A stretch of DNA of 64,000 bases from Candidatus Woesearchaeota archaeon (GCA_020637495.1 JACJVV010000001.1:62001-126000); one strand, 5' to 3'. Shown: positions 35,691 through 43,851, counted from the stretch's first letter. Made by a program: numbers and translations. Notes: generated from the letters alone by a model not told the origin.

Positions 35691-35706
35691 ATAAAATATA
35701 TTTTAT
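35691..35706. promoter_or_regulatory. 16-bp perfect palindrome ATAAAATATATTTTAT
   Basis: It lies in the very AT-rich 128-base gap upstream of the ribbon-helix-helix gene, about 72 bases from its start. Further AT-rich inverted segments (TAATATAAAATAATAG, TTTATATAATTTACTA) surround it. Possible operator, or simply AT-rich promoter DNA. Confidence 0.35.
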
Positions 35707-35747
35707 AATATGATTAGCATAATCTTAGAAAATAGCTCAACATCAGA

Positions 35748-36179
35748 TCAGTAAATATCCTCTACAGGGATCTTCTTCTCGTGAGCTTCCTTGAATCGCA
35801 ATGCGAATTCAAGTGAGAGCTCATCAATCCTTTTCAGAAGTCGTTTGTTCCCGTATACCCTGGGTCCTTTTCCATACCCAGGACATTCCGTATGGATACC
35901 AAGATTATCAAGAGTGAAAGCACGTCTAGGATATGCTGTGCCATCTGAACCAAGTATTGCATCCAAATCAGGCACGAATGGATAGATCTTGCACAAAAAA
36001 GGGCGATTATCATTGTATATACCGCACAGCCTTGTATCTGGATCAAAATGTTTGCATCTTAATCTCCCATCAACCTCAATGGAAAGAAGCTTCTGCTTAG
36101 ATATTATGAGGTCATTGCAACATTTTCCACTATGCTGGCATTCCCATCTGGTATTCTTGTCTATAGACACTATCGGCAT
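35748..36179 (-). CDS. YkgJ-family cysteine-cluster (zinc/iron-chelating) protein
   Basis: The 143-residue protein contains the conserved cluster of this family: CQHSGKCCNDL at residues 14-24, CKHFDPDTRLCGIYNDNRP, then FLCKIYPF. These cysteines are thought to bind zinc or an iron-sulfur cluster. The function of the family is not settled. It is divergent from the coiled-coil gene at 36345, sharing the palindrome cluster at 36255-36316. Confidence 0.85.
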   Translation of the reverse strand: MPIVSIDKNTRWECQHSGKCCNDLIISKQKLLSIEVDGRLRCKHFDPDTRLCGIYNDNRPFLCKIYPFVPDLDAILGSDGTAYPRRAFTLDNLGIHTECPGYGKGPRVYGNKRLLKRIDELSLEFALRFKEAHEKKIPVEDIY

Positions 36180-36254
36180 GATTATCTATAATAAACAGTG
36201 ATATAAAAAATTTGCTAGAGATATAGAAGCTGTGTAACTTACTCAGTACGATTT

Positions 36255-36316
36255 TAGTTTTCTAACGAAAACTACAGATCATAATCTATATGATCTTAGT
36301 TTTTTACCAAAAACTA
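36255..36316. promoter_or_regulatory. Symmetric cluster of three inverted repeats in a divergent promoter
   Basis: Two 20-base inverted repeats, TAGTTTTCTAACGAAAACTA (36255-36274) and TAGTTTTTTACCAAAAACTA (36297-36316), flank a third inverted repeat with 7-bp arms, AGATCAT/ATGATCT (36276-36296). The outer pair starts 42 bases apart, four turns of the helix, so both face the same side of the DNA. The cluster sits 28 bases before the start at 36345 and 75 bases before the divergent start at 36179. It looks like a cooperative operator. Confidence 0.6.
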
Positions 36317-36344
36317 TATAACTTAAGATTGCTATTTTAGGATA

Positions 36345-36827
36345 ATGGAATTGTTTGCAAAGAAGAAGGAAGATGCTGCTGGTTCTGGAAATACGCAACA
36401 GGCACCAAAACCACCTCAGGGACAAGGATTCTTAAGCGGACTAGGTGGTGGACAAAAGCAACAGCCTATGCCACAAGGTGATTTTGCGAAGGATATCAAT
36501 GAAGTCACAAGAAGAATAAGGATAAATGAGGAAAGATCAGTCAATATCAGGAAGAAGACACAGATGATCGAGCATAACATGCTCATGAACCATAAAAAGA
36601 TATTGAGTGAGATAAAATATGTCAATGAGGAGATCGGTGAGATCAAGAGGAGTTTTGAGGATCTTAAAACAAAAGTAATGGGTTTTGCAAGAGAATTGCA
36701 GCAATGCGCAAAGAAAGAAGATGTACAAGTTCTTGAAAGATACATCAATATGTGGGAGCCAGTAAGCTTTGTCACTAAGAATGAAGTCGAAAGGATAATT
36801 GAAGAGAAACTGAGTGAGAGAAGATAA
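36345..36827 (+). CDS. Coiled-coil protein resembling archaellum FlaC/FlaD-type accessory proteins
   Basis: 160 residues. The first 45 are flexible and rich in Q, P and G (APKPPQGQGFLSGLGGG). The middle is a long coiled coil (EVTRRIRINEERSVNIRKK to LKTKVMGFAR). The end, VLERYINMWEPVSFVTKNEV, resembles the conserved W-x-P-x-x-F-V segment of archaeal FlaC/D/E-like proteins. No membrane segment. Divergent from the FlaI/FlaJ operon region, it is probably a cytoplasmic component of the same machine; that is inference. Confidence 0.7.
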   Translation: MELFAKKKEDAAGSGNTQQAPKPPQGQGFLSGLGGGQKQQPMPQGDFAKDINEVTRRIRINEERSVNIRKKTQMIEHNMLMNHKKILSEIKYVNEEIGEIKRSFEDLKTKVMGFARELQQCAKKEDVQVLERYINMWEPVSFVTKNEVERIIEEKLSERR

Positions 36828-36918
36828 AATCTTTTAACATAATATTAATAGGCAGTTTAAAAAAAGTTTAAATATGAGTAATTCATGAGAACAATATAAC
36901 TAGCATAAGGAGAACAAC

Positions 36919-37518
36919 ATGGCAAATACACCTTTGAATTCAAACATACCGATAGATAAAGTTATGGAATTAAGGTCTCAGGGTACTCCAAATAATCAGA
37001 TAATCCAGATCCTACAGAGCGAAGGCTTCAGCAGTGACCAGATATTTGATGCAATGAACCAGGCCGATATGCAGCAGAATATCGGACAAGGAATGAATGA
37101 ACCTAACATAAACCCGAGGAATATGGAAAATCATATGCAGATGCAACCTGAAGGCTATGGGAATTATGACCAGATTGGTTCTAACCCAGATAGGGAAGTC
37201 ATAGAAGAGACAACTGAAGCCATAATAAATGAGAAATGGAAAGAACTCAACAACACATTAAGCAAATTCGTAGAATGGAAAGATAAGATTGATCAAAGGA
37301 TGAACACGATGGAGAATGAGTTCAAACATCTTCAATCAAATTTCGACAAGCTTCATCAGGCATTAATAGCTAAAGTAGGCGAATACGACCAAAACATCCT
37401 TAATGTAGGGACTGAAATAAAGGCCATGGAAAAAGTTTTCCAGAAGATTCTGCCTACCTTTACAGAGAATGTCAATGAACTGTCAAGATTGACAAAGAAG
37501 TTCGAAGGAAGAAATTAA
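36919..37518 (+). CDS. Coiled-coil protein with an N-terminal helical unit
   Basis: 199 residues. Residues 10-50 form a helical unit (DKVMELRSQGTPNNQIIQIL, then FSSDQIFDAMNQA) resembling the repeat of the membrane protein at the left end of the window. A 50-residue Q/N/M-rich linker follows, then a long coiled coil from residue 95 to the end. AAGGAG precedes the ATG. Same direction as the FlaC-like gene and probably part of the same machine. Confidence 0.7.
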   Translation: MANTPLNSNIPIDKVMELRSQGTPNNQIIQILQSEGFSSDQIFDAMNQADMQQNIGQGMNEPNINPRNMENHMQMQPEGYGNYDQIGSNPDREVIEETTEAIINEKWKELNNTLSKFVEWKDKIDQRMNTMENEFKHLQSNFDKLHQALIAKVGEYDQNILNVGTEIKAMEKVFQKILPTFTENVNELSRLTKKFEGRN

Positions 37519-37581
37519 GTCAGATAAATATTCTTTTTACCCTTTATTAAGATAAAATCAAGAAATTTTGATAAGTTAATC

Positions 37582-38199
37582 TTATCGATACTGGGCTTTT
37601 GTCATGAATTGTACGGTATAAGCTGCAATTAATGCAATTAAAAGAAAACCTAATACTTTAGGATGGAACAATGTCAAAGTAAGATTGTCCTGATAACTTG
37701 AGCTTGACGTTGCTCCTTCAGGCAAGGTTGTAACTATAGTACCTTCTGGAGAAGTGAATGTTCCATCTGAATTCTGCACATATTTCTGTACACCTGGCTG
37801 CTTGTTCAAAAGCTCTTGTCCGATAACATTCCCAAGACCGACTGCAGCGATAATTATACCAATGAAGATTATTGTCCAGACAATCCCTCTATTATTCTTC
37901 ATAGCACCCAGTATTGAGCTGTCACTAACTCCCATTGACTTGAAAGCTATAAGCATGAATATTATGAAAAAGAAAAGTATGACAAACCAAGGTGTCATGA
38001 AAGCAAGCATCTGAGTAGCCTTGTCGCTTATCAATACCAATGCTGCTGCTATCAACGCTATGAATACATTAACGAATGGATTCTTACCTAATGCTTTTGT
38101 ATACTCAAGAATACCGTAAAGAAGAATGAGAACCAATAATGCAGGCATGAGCCTCTCAAGGCCCTGTACTAGCGATAGTCCTGCTATTAGATCTGCCAT
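37582..38199 (-). CDS. 5-TM membrane protein, paralogue 3 of a three-gene set
   Basis: 205 residues with five predicted membrane segments (LMPALLVLILLYGILEYTKA, VFIALIAAALVLI, WFVILFFFIIFMLIA, and two near the end). An extracellular-looking loop of about 45 residues lies before the last segment (NSDGTFTSPEGTIVTT). It shares with the next two proteins the order: short amphipathic start, hydrophobic segment ending in a 'KALGKN'-type loop, then a second segment. The most divergent member of the set. Family unknown to me. Confidence 0.75.
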   Translation of the reverse strand: MADLIAGLSLVQGLERLMPALLVLILLYGILEYTKALGKNPFVNVFIALIAAALVLISDKATQMLAFMTPWFVILFFFIIFMLIAFKSMGVSDSSILGAMKNNRGIVWTIIFIGIIIAAVGLGNVIGQELLNKQPGVQKYVQNSDGTFTSPEGTIVTTLPEGATSSSSYQDNLTLTLFHPKVLGFLLIALIAAYTVQFMTKAQYR

Positions 38200-38214
38200 T
38201 TTAAAAGAAAAAAA

Positions 38215-38811
38215 TTATTTATTGCTTCCACCGAAAAGCTTTCCGATGTCTTCAGTGACTCTTGTGAGCACATTGCTCTTAGTCTTCTCTTCATCCTTGG
38301 TGATATACCATATCAGGATTGCGAACACTAAGATTATGATTATGAACGCTTGCACGTCTGGATCATCTAACCAAGCCAACCATCTTGGAGTTGCATAGTA
38401 GAATCCAGGCCATCCTGAAGCCCTACCGAAGATATATATGATTATTATCAAGCTGATGATAGCAATCCATCCTGAAATGCTTGTCCCTATCCATCTCACT
38501 TCTCCACCTAAGATACCAATTATCAATAGCAATGCAACAACTGCTACAAGTACGATTGATACTTGTGGCAATGCACGATTGATCATATCAACCGGATCAG
38601 CAAGATCAGGATACAATCCTAAAACATGCGGAAATACTACAGCAAAACCAAATACCAATGCAATCATGGAATTAAAGTTCTTCTTTCCTTTACCAAGAAT
38701 TTCTGTCTTCTGCAGTATTGCGAAAACGATTGTGAAAACGAGTATGAACGGTAGTAAGACATCTGCGATACCCCATGCATCAAGTTTTTGTACGAATTCA
38801 GTGAAGTTCAT
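38215..38811 (-). CDS. 5-TM membrane protein, paralogue 2 of a three-gene set
   Basis: 198 residues, five membrane segments. The start (LDAWGIADVLLPFILVFTIV, then FAILQKTEILGKGKKNFN) aligns closely by eye with that of the protein at 38938-39522. The C-terminus is a short charged cytoplasmic tail (TKDEEKTKSNVLTR). Only 15 bases separate it from the next gene. An upstream AGGAGGT ribosome-binding site supports the start. Confidence 0.78.
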   Translation of the reverse strand: MNFTEFVQKLDAWGIADVLLPFILVFTIVFAILQKTEILGKGKKNFNSMIALVFGFAVVFPHVLGLYPDLADPVDMINRALPQVSIVLVAVVALLLIIGILGGEVRWIGTSISGWIAIISLIIIIYIFGRASGWPGFYYATPRWLAWLDDPDVQAFIIIILVFAILIWYITKDEEKTKSNVLTRVTEDIGKLFGGSNK

Positions 38812-38937
38812 TTTTTGGACCTCCTTTAACCTCTATTCTTTTCTGAATGTTTGTATTTATAAATGTTTATACAATATATCATAAACAAATATCTATGACT
38901 TATCAGTTCTTATGATTGAAATAATATATATTCCAAC

Positions 38938-39522
38938 TTATTCTGATTTCATCTTCTTATTGTCATTACCTTGATCTGCTCCACGTATGACAAAATACAT
39001 GAAACCTATAAGGACTATGACCAAAACAATAGATGAGACTGCATTGCTATTATTGAAATTACCAAGCCAATCAAATACGATCTGCAACCATGATCTGCCT
39101 TCATAGGTAATTGCGTTCATGAATATTACAACTATACCGATAAACATTATTATCATGAAAAGTATCTGCCATTTCCCTTCAAGGTACACAGGCTTATCTC
39201 CTTCTTTCATGAATGAGCCTACCAGCATTAGGAAAAAGACTGATACCAGAAGCAACAAGACTATGTGTGCTGCTGTCTGATTAATTATTGCAACCATCCG
39301 GCTGCTTGCAACAGAAAGGAAAGCTATAACAAAGGCAGTCATAGCATTAAGGTTCTTCTTGGTGAGCTTCTGTCCCTCTATCACTTCTGTACCGAGCACT
39401 TTTGTCTTCTCCAGTATCGCAAAGACAATAGTGAATACAAGAAGGAAAGGAAGTATAACATCGTAGATTCCCAATTTGTCGAAGAAAATCAATGTACTCC
39501 TGAATGTAGATACTTCTGCCAT
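38938..39522 (-). CDS. 5-TM membrane protein, paralogue 1 of a three-gene set
   Basis: 194 residues, five membrane segments. It shares the signature IYDVILPFLLVFTIVFAILE with paralogue 2, followed by a KTKVLG loop and KKNLNAMTAFVIAF. First gene of the set, with a 126-base gap to the second. No catalytic residues are obvious, so a structural or channel-forming role is more likely than an enzyme. The location between FlaC-like and MinD-like genes suggests a part of the pilus-type machine. Confidence 0.78.
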   Translation of the reverse strand: MAEVSTFRSTLIFFDKLGIYDVILPFLLVFTIVFAILEKTKVLGTEVIEGQKLTKKNLNAMTAFVIAFLSVASSRMVAIINQTAAHIVLLLLVSVFFLMLVGSFMKEGDKPVYLEGKWQILFMIIMFIGIVVIFMNAITYEGRSWLQIVFDWLGNFNNSNAVSSIVLVIVLIGFMYFVIRGADQGNDNKKMKSE

Positions 39523-39644
39523 TAACTGAAATCCGGCAATGAATCTATATAAATCTTTCTGTTTTTTATATTGGAAATCGATATGATCAGGAATATTTTA
39601 TATAGTAATAGCACTGGATGCAACATGCTGTTAATCGGCATGGC

Positions 39645-40124
39645 ATGAGAATGGAAAAATACATTGAACTAAGAGAGAAAGCGCTTTCAAATCTTAAACA
39701 AGCAAATCATGGCATAAGCTTTACATATCCTTTGATCAAAGAGAATAAAGTTCTGCTCAACATTGTTAATCATCTTTTTCTTGCATGCACAAATAATATG
39801 GCTTCAATACTTGCATATGAGATGACCTATAAGAGGATCGATCCATTTGAAGATAATTTTGAATCAAAGCTCAGGATATTCAAGAACTCAATCCTTGAAA
39901 GATATAACCTTGACCAGATATATGTAAAACTCATGAGAGATTTCAAAGAGATAATAATAGCCCATAATGAAAGCCCCATAGAATTCTCTAGAGGAAATAA
40001 ATTCATTATCTGCAACGATAATTATGAACTTAAAGAGATCACGATAGATAGTCTGAAAAAAGCTGCTGATAAGACAAAAGTATTTATAGATGAGGGCATT
40101 AGCATAACTAGTAGGGGAATCTGA
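39645..40124 (+). CDS. Small helical protein, first of two before the MinD-like gene
   Basis: About 159 residues, all helical (YIELREKALSNLKQANHGIS, IVNHLFLACTNNMASILAYE). The pattern of amphipathic helices with conserved-looking Y, H and N resembles HEPN-like proteins. The exact start is uncertain (39618, 39645 or 39651). A TATA-like TTTTATATA at 39597-39605 makes the 39618 ATG unlikely. Divergent from the 5-TM genes, it heads the operon with 40154, the MinD-like gene and 41413. Confidence 0.65.
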   Translation: MRMEKYIELREKALSNLKQANHGISFTYPLIKENKVLLNIVNHLFLACTNNMASILAYEMTYKRIDPFEDNFESKLRIFKNSILERYNLDQIYVKLMRDFKEIIIAHNESPIEFSRGNKFIICNDNYELKEITIDSLKKAADKTKVFIDEGISITSRGI

Positions 40125-40153
40125 TAGATAACTTAAAATAACAAATTCATAAA

Positions 40154-40600
40154 ATGAAAGAATCACTTTTTTATGCCAGCCAGGAGATCAAGAGGGCAGA
40201 ACATCTCCTATATGTAAGCTTGAAATATACAAGGACGGGAGATGTGATACATAGCCTTATCCTCAGGCTAATTGCATCATATGATTTTGTCATAGATGGA
40301 TTAGTGCAGATAAATGAGGAAAAGATAGGGGAACTGCCTAGCAGTCCATTCGCAAAAGTTGCAGCATTGAAAAAGGTATATGAAGATAACAAAGAGATGC
40401 AGCTGCATCTGGAGTTCTATCTTCTGCTCAGGAAGATCAGCAGAAGCAAGAGAGAAGCTTTCAATGAGTTCAGGAGAAATCTTACTGTACGAGCAGATCT
40501 TGACGGTCAGATGATCGAGATAACAATCGATATAGCTTCAGATTATTATCATAAAAGCGTGGATTTCCTTAGATTCGTAAAGAAGCATATGGACACATAA
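40154..40600 (+). CDS. HEPN-like small helical protein
   Basis: 148 residues, all helical, with no membrane segment (KESLFYASQEIKRAEHLLYV, then LRLIASYDFVIDGLVQINEE). The first helices resemble HEPN-type proteins. I do not see the R-x4-6-H RNase motif, so a nuclease role is not supported. It is 29 bases after the preceding helical protein and 5 bases before the MinD-like gene, clearly one operon. A binding partner of the ATPase is a reasonable guess. Confidence 0.7.
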   Translation: MKESLFYASQEIKRAEHLLYVSLKYTRTGDVIHSLILRLIASYDFVIDGLVQINEEKIGELPSSPFAKVAALKKVYEDNKEMQLHLEFYLLLRKISRSKREAFNEFRRNLTVRADLDGQMIEITIDIASDYYHKSVDFLRFVKKHMDT

Positions 40601-40605
40601 CCAAA

Positions 40606-41409
40606 ATGAGGACAATAGTCATTGCATCAGGCAAGGGAGGTGTTGGTAAGACAACCTTTGCACTGAACATAAGCCTTGCACTTGGGAAATATGGCAGACA
40701 AGTTATTCTTATAGATGGAAATTTTGATTCGCCACACATAGGACTAATGCTTGGAAAATCCAATTTTGAAGAGACCATAATATCTGCGTTAGAAGGCAAA
40801 GACATAACTGAGGTCGTTTACAAACATCAATCAGGTGTCAAAGTGATCGCAGGTAACATATCATTAGAGCACAGGCATAAGAAAGATATACCTAAATTCA
40901 ATAAGCTTATACGTAAGCTGGAGGAATATGCTGAGGCTCTCGTAATAGACACTTCTTCTGATACAGCAGATTCCATTGAGATAATAAAGCATGCAACAGA
41001 TGTTATCCTGATAACTACGCCTGATTTCATTTCAGTCACAGAGACACTGAAACTGATGAAGGTCATAGAACAGAACAATCAAAAGATAGTAGGTGTGATC
41101 GTGAATAAATATTCAGGAAAGGAATATGATATGAAAATAGAGAATATACAATCCCTTATCGGACAAAAAGTCATAGGGGTTGTGCCTTTCCATAAGAATG
41201 TCATGGAATCGTTAAAACTGAAATATCCAGTTGTGTACAGTCATCCACAATCACCAGCAACTGAAGCTTTTGAAAAAATCGCATGTAACATGATCGGGGT
41301 CGAATACAAGAAAGATGAGCCTGAGAACAAGACAAAGACTGCTGTGGTAATGGAGAAAGTCGGCCTCAAGAAATGGTATGAAAATCTTATGGAAGAGGAT
41401 GAAGACTAA
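40606..41409 (+). CDS. MinD/ParA-type ATPase
   Basis: 267 residues with the deviant Walker A SGKGGVGKTT at 8-17, the switch region IDGNFDSPHIGL, and a second motif in ALVIDTSSDTADS. ATPases of this kind form ATP-dependent dimers on membrane or DNA and position large complexes, including archaella and pili. The closing helical tail (GLKKWYENLMEEDED) is specific. Co-transcribed with two helical proteins and a 4-TM protein. No chromosome-partition ParB is near, so positioning of the surface machine is the favoured role. Confidence 0.9.
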   Translation: MRTIVIASGKGGVGKTTFALNISLALGKYGRQVILIDGNFDSPHIGLMLGKSNFEETIISALEGKDITEVVYKHQSGVKVIAGNISLEHRHKKDIPKFNKLIRKLEEYAEALVIDTSSDTADSIEIIKHATDVILITTPDFISVTETLKLMKVIEQNNQKIVGVIVNKYSGKEYDMKIENIQSLIGQKVIGVVPFHKNVMESLKLKYPVVYSHPQSPATEAFEKIACNMIGVEYKKDEPENKTKTAVVMEKVGLKKWYENLMEEDED

Positions 41410-41412
41410 AAT

Positions 41413-41991
41413 ATGGTAGCGAAGAAAAAAAAGATCGTGAAGAGAAGAAATAAAGTAGTATCCAAATCACCAAAGAATAAGGTAAGCGGTGGAAAAGCTG
41501 TCAGCAGCGAGGATATAATCGATAGTTCAGCCAAAAGGATAATCAGGCTTGAAGAGTTGCATAAAGAAAGATTAGGACAGCATCATCTATGGGACAGTAT
41601 CGCATACTGGAGCTTCTTGATCGTATCTTTGGTATCAAATATCTTCATCTCATTCATAATAATATTCATGATCATCTTTCTGGGAACTCATCCATTGGTA
41701 TTTGCAGTCACTGGGATAATCGGTCTTGGTTTTGGTTTCATCTATAGCAATCTATTGCATGGATTAAGGCATACTTTCCTGCATCATCATGTATACGCGA
41801 AGATATTCATGATCGTTACAAGCATCATAAACATCACTTATATAGTACTTTCAAGTGTTGCTGTGCTGAAATTCTCAGGCATAGAATACAGCCTCATAGG
41901 TTTAATAAGTGTCTCTGTAACTTACTTTGTTTGCTACCTGATACCTTATTTCATCGAATTACTGGTTTCTGGAACAAGAAAAGCTTTATAA
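41413..41991 (+). CDS. 4-TM membrane protein with a basic N-terminus
   Basis: 192 residues. The first 55 are strongly basic and flexible (KKKKIVKRRNKVVSKSPKNK). Four membrane helices follow (FLIVSLVSNIFISFIIIFMI, then AVTGIIGLGFGFIYSNLLHG). A histidine-rich loop (HGLRHTFLHHH) lies between helices 2 and 3. It begins 3 bases after the MinD-like gene. It could be the membrane anchor for that ATPase. The TATA box of the downstream tRNA overlaps its stop codon. Confidence 0.72.
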   Translation: MVAKKKKIVKRRNKVVSKSPKNKVSGGKAVSSEDIIDSSAKRIIRLEELHKERLGQHHLWDSIAYWSFLIVSLVSNIFISFIIIFMIIFLGTHPLVFAVTGIIGLGFGFIYSNLLHGLRHTFLHHHVYAKIFMIVTSIINITYIVLSSVAVLKFSGIEYSLIGLISVSVTYFVCYLIPYFIELLVSGTRKAL

Positions 41992-42016
41992 AACAAAAAC
42001 TGTTCATTTCATTCAT

Positions 42017-42143
42017 GGCGGCCTTAGTGTAGTCTGGTTAGCATAGAAGACTGTGGACACTAGATAGACATCTTCTGGCCCGAGTTCAAATTAAGGAGAT
42101 GGCAGAAATAAGCTACTTCCTTATGAAAGTCTCGGGGGCCGCC
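42017..42143 (+). tRNA. tRNA-His (GTG) with two introns, in the anticodon loop and the T-loop
   Basis: The extra G at -1 (42017) pairs with C73 (42143), the hallmark of tRNA-His. The acceptor stem GCGGCCT/GGGCCGC pairs fully, with one G-U. The anticodon stem is GAAGA/TCTTC. Intron 1 (42057-42069, 13 bases) is defined by a 4-bp helix CTGT/ATAG and 3-base bulges GGA and ACA; its removal leaves the 7-base loop CTGTGGA with anticodon GTG. Intron 2 (42091-42129, 39 bases) has a complete bulge-helix-bulge: T-stem, bulge AGT, helix TTCA/TGAA, bulge AAT, inner stem TAAGGA/TCCTTA. Its removal leaves the T-loop TTCAAAT. A TATA box lies at 41985-41993 and a T-run terminator follows the gene. CCA is not encoded. 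Confidence 0.95.
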
Positions 42144-42162
42144 CTTTTTTTCAAGGTGCAAA

Positions 42163-42777
42163 ATGTCAGGGATAATCGATGGTAAAAAAGCGCATATCTA
42201 TGATAAGCATGTGAATACTTCTAAAAGGACAAACAAAAAGAATTCTTTCCTGAAAAGGAATATCAAAGGCAGAAAGTTGGTCGTTGCTGATCTTTGCTGC
42301 GGATCAGGGATCTCTTTTGAATTGTTGCTGGAGAAAGCAGATAAAATATATGGTGTTGATGCATCTAAAGAGATGATAAGCATATGCAGAGAGAATTACA
42401 AAGATAATAAGCTCATCTTATTGAATGAAGATGTAAGAAAGACAAGCATAACTGCAGGAAGCTGCGATTATGCAGTAATAAGGATGGGACTCCATCACAT
42501 CAAAGATAAGCAAGGATTGCTGGATGAGGCAAGTAGGATATTAAAAAAAGGCGGAAAACTTTTGATGATCGACAGATTCAGGCACCGAGATGTGATAAGC
42601 ACTTACCTGCTTGATTTCGTAAGGAATTGGCAGATGAAGATGCATATGTTCCAGCATAGCTACATAACACTCAAAAAAATGCATGAGATAATTGAAGGTA
42701 AATTCATAATTGAGTCGATCTATTCATATAAGAAAGATTTCTATACAAAAGCAAATATCGTCTTGAGGAAAGTGTAA
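42163..42777 (+). CDS. SAM-dependent methyltransferase (class I)
   Basis: 204 residues. Motif I is VADLCCGSGISFELL with the following acidic YGVDASKEM, then the mid-domain DYAVIRMGLHHIKDKQG and GGKLLMIDRFRH, as in small-molecule or lipid methyltransferases of the type 11 family. Both halves of the SAM fold are present. The substrate is not evident. It begins 20 bases after tRNA-His, in the same direction, and may need its own promoter because of the T-run between them. Confidence 0.85.
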   Translation: MSGIIDGKKAHIYDKHVNTSKRTNKKNSFLKRNIKGRKLVVADLCCGSGISFELLLEKADKIYGVDASKEMISICRENYKDNKLILLNEDVRKTSITAGSCDYAVIRMGLHHIKDKQGLLDEASRILKKGGKLLMIDRFRHRDVISTYLLDFVRNWQMKMHMFQHSYITLKKMHEIIEGKFIIESIYSYKKDFYTKANIVLRKV

Positions 42778-42850
42778 CCATTACATAGTGCTACACAAAC
42801 TTTATATTGTTTTTAAGTGGATTTCATCATAGTTTAGTGGGGTGTACAAA

Positions 42851-43630
42851 TTGAGTTGGTTCAAGAAAAAAGAGAAGACTCCTCCATTGCCGGAAAATCT
42901 GCCGCCTTTAGAGGATATCGAGAACACACATGACCAGATTCCTAATGATTTTGAAGCTCAAGGTAGTGAGCAAACCTATTCTGAAGCAATGCCAAACATA
43001 AACCAGGATCTTGATCAAGAAACTTCACCTTTGCAAGAAGACTATAGCCAGGAGATGGAGCAGCCGCAACAAGATTACGAGATGGAAGAGATACCAAATG
43101 CAGAGCCTGAACTTCCTGATCTACCAGAACCTTCTGAACCACAATTGCCAGAGCTACCTGACCTTCCGGATGAGGAAAGTATGCAAAAGCCTGTTCTTAA
43201 AAAGGAAAAGATAGTTCAGCAACCATTGCCTGATAATGAGGATGTCCCAGAGCCACCTCCTATATTCTCTGATGAAGGATTCTATGAAACACCTGAAGAA
43301 GTCAAACATATGGTTGATGAAAGAAAAGTCCAAAGAACGACAGAGAGAAGCGTTGACAGAAGCTATGAGGCACCAGGAATAGGCTCTACAGACGAGAGCA
43401 TGAAGCCAGCTGCATCAGGACCAATCTTTGTTGACATAGAAGCTTTCAAGACCATGCTCAGCGACATAGATACGATAAAAAATGATATGAAATCATCAAG
43501 CATAGTGATGCAGCATCTTGAAGAGATTAAGAACTCCAAGGACCGTGAGCTAGAAAGATGGAGAACACAGCTTGAAGACATCCAAAGAAAGATCAATTAT
43601 GTAGATAAAATATTATTCATGGAGAATTAA
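42851..43630 (+). CDS. Proline/glutamate-rich protein with a C-terminal coiled-coil domain
   Basis: 259 residues from a TTG start at 42851 (LSWFKKKEKTPPLPENL), which is placed 7 bases after GGGGTG. A GTG at 42842 is the alternative. Residues 1-170 are low-complexity, acidic and proline-rich and probably disordered. The last 75 (FVDIEAFKTMLSDIDTIKND to INYVDKILF) are a coiled-coil domain clearly related to the whole of the next protein. The short WFKKK start and disordered middle suggest a scaffolding protein. Confidence 0.7.
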   Translation: MSWFKKKEKTPPLPENLPPLEDIENTHDQIPNDFEAQGSEQTYSEAMPNINQDLDQETSPLQEDYSQEMEQPQQDYEMEEIPNAEPELPDLPEPSEPQLPELPDLPDEESMQKPVLKKEKIVQQPLPDNEDVPEPPPIFSDEGFYETPEEVKHMVDERKVQRTTERSVDRSYEAPGIGSTDESMKPAASGPIFVDIEAFKTMLSDIDTIKNDMKSSSIVMQHLEEIKNSKDRELERWRTQLEDIQRKINYVDKILFMEN

Positions 43631-43634
43631 GAAA

Positions 43635-43847
43635 ATGGAAAAGAAAGTATATGTCAAGGTCGAAGATTACAAGGACATCGTTGATATCATGACATTGATC
43701 AGAAAGAAAGTAGGGGATGCAAGAAACGTCCTTGGAGCTATCAACAACCTGAAGAATGAAGAAGATGCTGAACTTGAACAATGGAACAGCAATCTTGATG
43801 AGATAGACAGGAAGATAGATTATCTTGACAGGACATTATTCGAATAA
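43635..43847 (+). CDS. 70-residue coiled-coil protein, paralogue of the preceding C-terminal domain
   Basis: The entire protein aligns by eye with the C-terminal domain of the gene before it: YVKVEDYKDIVDIMTLI versus FVDIEAFKTMLSDIDTI, and both end in I(D/N)YxDxxLF. Mostly helical, acidic, no membrane segment. Four bases separate the two genes. The two probably co-assemble. Confidence 0.75.
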   Translation: MEKKVYVKVEDYKDIVDIMTLIRKKVGDARNVLGAINNLKNEEDAELEQWNSNLDEIDRKIDYLDRTLFE

Positions 43848-43851
43848 TAAA

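Noticed and set aside
40154..40600. Possible HEPN toxin with a partner antitoxin (39645-40124).
   Set aside because: The RNase motif was not seen and the operon continues into MinD and a membrane protein, so a toxin-antitoxin role is not supported.
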